The notes below the pieces were generated by a model. That model was not told where the DNA came from and made no database searches. It worked only from the letters and a program-made list of their open reading frames with translations. From NCBI GenBank assembly GCA_031553315.1, contig JAVBLT010000015.1, positions 1 through 35,965 on the forward strand: DNA of 35,965 nt, in the 5' to 3' direction. Within the stretch, counting starts at the first letter, position 1. Each line of letters opens with the position of its first letter. Positions 32,379 to 35,965 of this stretch are shown piece after piece. This DNA comes from JAVBLT01 sp031553315 (GTDB lineage Bacteria; Verrucomicrobiota; Kiritimatiellia; RFP12; DVOR01). The translations under genes and the position numbers were made by a program.

Positions 32379-33821
32379 TCAGCGGTTCCTGAAATCCGTC
32401 AAATGCCCCAGCACCGAACGGAACCCGCGCCAATAGAACCGCAGATCCTCCAACGGGTGGCGCGTGCGCGCCAGGCGGCGAAGAATCGTCTCCGGGTGCA
32501 GAAACGCACTGTAAACCTCGCGGATCGCCGCCTTGATTTCCGGCTCCGGCAACCCGCCCCGCATCACATTCATCCGCATATCGTAATCGTCCCAGTTTTC
32601 CGAAAGCAAACCGCCCGAAGCCTGCAGCTCCCTGAAAAGCGGCGTGCCGGGGTAAGGAATCACCATCGTGGCCTGGAGCGTGGAGGCATACCCCCGGCGC
32701 AGCAGCATCCGGCCCAGCGCCACCGTCCGGGCCACATCCTCCCGCGATTCCCACGGATAGCCGAACATCAGCGTGATGTGCACCTCCAGACCCGCCCGCG
32801 AAGCCAGCTTCGCGCCGGAGACCGCATCCTCCACCTTCAACGCCTTGCACAGCCGGTCCAGCGTGCCCTGATTCGCCGACTCCACCCCGAACAGCACCAG
32901 CCGGAAACCCGCCGCCTTCATCAGCGCGTAATCCTCCGCCCCCAGGCAGCCAAAGCGCATATTGCAATCCAGCGTCACCCGCTTGTGATACCCGCGCGCG
33001 ATCATCCCCCGGCAGAACGATCTCAGCCACTCCCCCGCCGGAAAGCAGCCCGTGTCGTCCATAATCTCCCGGATCCCCAGCGCGATCAGCTCCCCGATCT
33101 CATCCAGCACCCGTTCCGGCGAACGGCGGCGGTAAGAAGGGTAGAGCGTGGTCCACGAGCAAAACGTGCAGCGGCCGTGCCAGCAATCCCGCCCCGCCAT
33201 GATGTAAGAGCCCGGCGTACGGCGGAAATTCCCGTTCTTCTCCGCGTAAAGCCGCCAATGCGAAAGCTCCCGGTCGATAAACGGCGCCGCATCCAGATCA
33301 TGATCCAGGCGAAACGGCTCCGGCGCCATCCGCACGCCCCGCAGATAAATTCCCGGCTCAAGCGCCTCCCCCCGCTCCAGATGATTCGCCAGGTTCAGCA
33401 ACAGAAAATCATAATCACCCCCCGTCAGCACCGCATCCACCGGGCACGCCCCCAGCGCCTCCAGCGGCAGCGCCGTGGCATGATCCCCCGCCAGCGCAAT
33501 CCTCACGCCCGGCCGCCGCGCCTTGCACGCCGCAATCCACGCCCAGTGGAAACGCGCGACCGGAGCCTTCGTTTCAACCAAAACCAGATCCGGCGCCGCC
33601 TCATCCAGCCGGGCCTCAAACACCTCCGGCGACCAGCCCTCGGCGATGCCGTCGAGCCACAGCGCCTCATGGCCCGCCTGCTTCAGCAGCGCCGCCGCCT
33701 GCGCCGGAACCACCGGGTAGATATACGTCGGAGCCGAAAACCATTGAAATTGACGGTTCTGCCCCAGCAGCGGCACACCCTTTTCACTCGGAATCGGAGG
33801 ATAAACAATCGCCACGCGCAT
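32379..33821 (-). CDS. B12-binding-domain radical SAM protein
   Basis: The 480-aa protein has an N-terminal cobalamin-binding-like Rossmann domain (MRVAIVYPPIP, ALLKQAGHEALWLDG, APDLVLVETKAPVA) and a radical SAM barrel. The iron-sulfur cysteines appear in GRDCWHGRCTFCSW (C213, C218, C221), i.e. CX4CX2C rather than the textbook CX3CX2C. Later motifs include LFGVESANQGTLDRL and HITLMFGYPWESRED. Relatives methylate or rearrange lipids, antibiotics or peptides; no substrate can be inferred. It is a single gene, convergent with the HD gene (29 nt between stops), with AGAAGGA upstream of the ATG. Confidence 0.85.
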   Translation of the reverse strand: MRVAIVYPPIPSEKGVPLLGQNRQFQWFSAPTYIYPVVPAQAAALLKQAGHEALWLDGIAEGWSPEVFEARLDEAAPDLVLVETKAPVARFHWAWIAACKARRPGVRIALAGDHATALPLEALGACPVDAVLTGGDYDFLLLNLANHLERGEALEPGIYLRGVRMAPEPFRLDHDLDAAPFIDRELSHWRLYAEKNGNFRRTPGSYIMAGRDCWHGRCTFCSWTTLYPSYRRRSPERVLDEIGELIALGIREIMDDTGCFPAGEWLRSFCRGMIARGYHKRVTLDCNMRFGCLGAEDYALMKAAGFRLVLFGVESANQGTLDRLCKALKVEDAVSGAKLASRAGLEVHITLMFGYPWESREDVARTVALGRMLLRRGYASTLQATMVIPYPGTPLFRELQASGGLLSENWDDYDMRMNVMRGGLPEPEIKAAIREVYSAFLHPETILRRLARTRHPLEDLRFYWRGFRSVLGHLTDFRNR

Positions 33822-34182
33822 AAAAACGTCCTTCTTTTGTTAGACCAACCCCCAAAGTGTACCACACCCCGCGCCGTTTGACCACACCGCACACCCCTTT
33901 TGAGAAAAAATCACCGTGAACGAAAAAAAATGACGCGCTGCGCATCGGAATTCCCCGAAAAAACGTCAACCGAACAACACGCTTTTTGTTTCGGCTTCCT
34001 GATTAATATGTTTAAACAAAACGCGGTGTTAAAAAGAATATAGTCAAGTGAATTTCATGATGAAATTTTATTTGAAAAAAGTGAACAAACACTATTGACA
34101 AAAAACTCACCCTGCCGTATAGTATGCCTCATCGAAACGATAAAGTGTTTTTGTTTGACTGATTAAAGAAAGGGTTTCTGTT
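33822..34182. other. AT-rich 361-nt divergent intergenic region
   Basis: No ORF is supported. It holds the strong promoter at 34095-34123, a palindrome AATTTCAT-g-ATGAAATT at 34051-34067, and a TGTTTAAACA palindrome near 34010. The palindrome 27 nt upstream of the -35 box is placed where an activator or repressor could bind. The minus side must carry the radical SAM promoter, but I see no convincing -35/-10 pair. Confidence 0.5.
34095..34123 (+). promoter_or_regulatory. Near-consensus sigma70 promoter
   Basis: TTGACA (perfect -35), 17-nt spacer, TATAGT; start near 34130. This is the best match to consensus in the window and implies high expression of the secreted protein that follows. Confidence 0.85.
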
Positions 34183-34818
34183 ATGAAAAAGATGTTTCTT
34201 GTTGCAACCGTGGCGATGATTGGCAGCATGGGTTTTGCTTTCACGCACGACTCCATTTCCGACCGTCGCGCAGATCGCGGCGAAGTGACCGCCGTCGTCG
34301 GCGGTTTTGGCGGCGACCTCGCCAACTCCCTCACCTTCTACGCCGACGCCTACGTGACCTTCTCCTTCGTGAGCGAACAATCCAACATCGCCAACTGGAA
34401 TTCCGACAACATGACCTTCACCATGTACGGAATCAATCAGGAGCTTCAGGGCTCCAACTCCACTTGGCTCGACGCCCGTGAACAATCCACCAACGGCGTG
34501 ATCACCTTCAACCAGCTCATGAGATACCGCGAATCCGTCGGCTTCGCAATCTCCGACGGCACCAAAACCATCTACAGCACCCCCGGCGTGAACAACTCCG
34601 ATCCCCAGAGCAAAGTGGCCTTCCACCTCGAAGGCGACACCCTCTACATCGGCTTCTACGTCAACGGCTACAGCCAGAACTCCATCGACAAGGCCGACGT
34701 CGTCTACGCCATCACCGTCAACAGCAGCGGCCCCGCCGCCGGCCAGCCCCTGCCTGGCGTCCTCGCCTCCGTCCTCATCGGAGCCGGCGTCCTTATCCGC
34801 CGCCGTCGCCGCAGCTAA
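34183..34818 (+). CDS. Secreted protein with LPGV-type C-terminal exosortase sorting tail
   Basis: The 211-aa protein has a signal peptide (MKKMFLVATVAMIGSMGFA), a polar Ser/Asn/Thr-rich mature region, and a tripartite C-terminal tail: motif GQPLPGV, hydrophobic helix LASVLIGAGVLI, and RRRRRS. This is the architecture of PEP-CTERM-like substrates of exosortase, but with LPGV in place of PEP. Only three residues (QPL) separate the tail's PG from a preceding glycine. The mature domain is not recognised. AAAGG lies about 9 nt before the ATG. It is a single-gene transcript with a near-perfect promoter and strong terminator, as expected for an abundant surface protein. Confidence 0.8.
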   Translation: MKKMFLVATVAMIGSMGFAFTHDSISDRRADRGEVTAVVGGFGGDLANSLTFYADAYVTFSFVSEQSNIANWNSDNMTFTMYGINQELQGSNSTWLDAREQSTNGVITFNQLMRYRESVGFAISDGTKTIYSTPGVNNSDPQSKVAFHLEGDTLYIGFYVNGYSQNSIDKADVVYAITVNSSGPAAGQPLPGVLASVLIGAGVLIRRRRRS

Positions 34819-34846
34819 GCAACCGCAAGCGCGGTCAAGCTCAACA

Positions 34847-34888
34847 AAATCAGGCTCATCGCATACGCGGCGAGCCTGATTTGTTTTT
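34847..34888 (+). terminator. Intrinsic terminator after the LPGV-tailed protein
   Basis: AAATCAGGCTC (34847-34857) and GAGCCTGATTT (34872-34882) form a perfect 11-bp stem with a 14-nt loop, followed by GTTTTT. Confidence 0.88.
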
Positions 34889-34994
34889 ACTTTTCGACTC
34901 GTTTAGAGCACCGTTCGATCGAAGCTTCAAAAACAGGGAAGCCGCATTCTCAAGCGGCCGCTGATCGCGTGGTTCGTCAAATAGAAAAGACACT

Positions 34995-35824
34995 CTACGG
35001 TTTTTTTGAGCATCGTTGATTTCTCAATTGCTGGACACTTCGTTTCTTCTCCTTGCCGTGAGAGCGGTTCGGGTGAGCCGGTATTCCGGCGAGCCCCGAA
35101 CCGCTCTCACGGGCAGTGCGTTGCGTACGGTAAAGCCGGCGAAGGGCGCGCTCGATTTCTCGGCGAAGGGTAAAGAGGTTGGCGGTTTTTAAAATAATCT
35201 CCAGCCGTTCAATGGCTTCAGGTAAAAAAACGCCGCTGGATTTCACGCGCTCGAAGGGTGTTTGTGCGCGGTCATAACGCTTGGAAAAGCCTTTGCCGTC
35301 GACCTTTTTCTCTCTTGAAATCAGGCGTTTGCAGGGGCGAAAGAGGTTGGTGTAGAGGCTCCACGCTTCGCAAAGCCGTTCAAGATCGCCTTTCAATTCA
35401 AAACAATCGATGCGGATCTCGCCGAAGAGCTCGCGCACGATGGAGGCGTTTTTCTGCTCCACGCGATCATTGTCGTTTTTGTGATAGGGCCGCGAACGGG
35501 TGAAAACGTAGCCTTTTTCGATGATGAAGCGGTAAACGTGATGGTTGAGGAATTCGCTGCCGCTATCGCTGTGAATGCCTTGGGGGGCAAAGGGAAGGGC
35601 GGTGAAGGCGTGGTCAAGGGAAAGGCCGGTTTCGTAGGCGCCACGGTTCCAGGCAGGGCGGCACTCCGTCCACTGCGTGAGGGCATCGGTGACGGTGGTG
35701 ACCCACATAAAATTGCCGCTCATCTCGCCGCCGCACAGCGCCACGGTGTCGACGCAGAGCTGCCCGGGCGTCGATGCATCCAGCTCGCGGTCGGGCAGGC
35801 ACGGCGCAACCGCTTTGATTGCGT
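34995..35824 (-). pseudogene. Integrase-core (DDE) transposase, 5' end cut off by a MITE insertion
   Basis: The retained part encodes an rve-type catalytic core with D (CVDTVALCGG), D (GIHSDSGSEFL) and E (NDNDRVEQKN); the last two are exactly 35 residues apart (D35E). It resembles IS481-like or unclassified integrase transposases. The MITE at 35825 enters upstream of NAIKAVAPCL. The frame stays open into the MITE only to a TTG at 35906 and meets a stop at 35934-35936, so the N-terminal DNA-binding half, beyond the window, is disconnected. The C-terminal tail runs through a long palindrome at 35056-35112. Confidence 0.8.
35056..35112. repeat. Nested perfect palindrome
   Basis: An outer 18-bp perfect inverted repeat, CCGTGAGAGCGGTTCGGG (35056-35073) with its complement (35095-35112), encloses an inner hairpin GCCGG-tatt-CCGGC (35077-35090). 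It lies inside the 3' end of the transposase frame with no T-run, so it is not a plain terminator. It could be a subterminal structure of the element or a separate REP-like insertion. Confidence 0.8.
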
Positions 35825-35965
35825 TAGAGCATGTTTCGAATGAGATTTCCGGATTTTGCGAAGGTGAATTTTGGTTTTGACAAACGCTTGAGGTGAGCCG
35901 TAGCAACGCTACGGCGATCTGAAAGGGTGAAGTTCAAAAACAAAAAGCACCGAGAAAAAGCGGAA
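35825..35965. mobile_element. MITE-like element, second copy (cut by window end)
   Basis: It starts with TA and the same TAGAGCATGTTTCGAATG end as 8207 and continues to the window edge with three differences from that copy: T to G in the run after CCGGATTTT, loss of one A in GACAAAACG, and T to C in CACTGAG. It has the same central hairpin (35897-35915). The expected last ~23 bases and right end lie outside the window. It interrupts the integrase-type transposase gene. Confidence 0.88.

Overview
The window comes from a GC-rich, Gram-negative chromosome. It carries an O-antigen ligase/polymerase, dTDP-rhamnose genes, a MacAB-type envelope pump, a periplasmic DsbD and an exosortase with a candidate secreted substrate. 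Together with a sialic-acid-degrading operon, this fits a host- or gut-associated member of the PVC superphylum (Kiritimatiellota, Lentisphaerota or Verrucomicrobiota). That placement is an inference from gene content; no rRNA or tRNA gene was recognised here.

Layout. (1) 1-716: right part of an IS630-family element, ending on the last codon of era. (2) 714-7821, minus strand: a tightly packed eight-gene run (surface repeat protein, DUF1015, a 143-aa unknown, M42 peptidase, TlyA, DsbD, a secreted unknown, Era), probably read from a promoter at 7885-7913. (3) 7934-8074: a promoter and a terminator enclosing about 107 nt without an ORF, a candidate small RNA. (4) 8120-14303, minus strand: a sialic acid module (two-domain sialate O-acetylesterase, N-acetylneuraminate lyase, N-acylglucosamine 2-epimerase), followed by a degenerate ROK-type regulator and a small secreted unknown that has absorbed a 162-bp mobile element in frame. 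(5) 14467-22214, plus strand: a promoter, SAM-II riboswitch and terminator ahead of metK; then ahcY from its own promoter with an O-antigen ligase, rfbA, rfbC, rfbD and a leuB-like gene. (6) 22224-26340: TPR protein, exosortase, and a fused membrane/EpsI protein. (7) 26417-29799: MacA/MacB-type exporter. (8) 29802-31568: a lone, more AT-rich AIPR-family phage-defence gene. (9) HD hydrolase and a convergent B12-binding radical SAM protein. (10) 34095-34888: a very strong promoter, a secreted protein ending in an LPGV-type exosortase tail, and a terminator. (11) 34995-35965: an integrase-type transposase gene interrupted by a second copy of the 162-bp element.

The most interesting signals are these. 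A miniature transposon family (8207-8370 and 35825-end) has ends matching the IS630 end at 691-716. One copy is exactly 54 codons long with no stop, so its host protein gained 54 residues without a frameshift. The exosortase, EpsI-like protein and LPGV-tailed protein form a candidate sorting system whose signal differs from canonical PEP-CTERM. A SAM-II riboswitch with a terminator platform controls metK. A candidate small RNA and a solitary AIPR defence gene are further leads.
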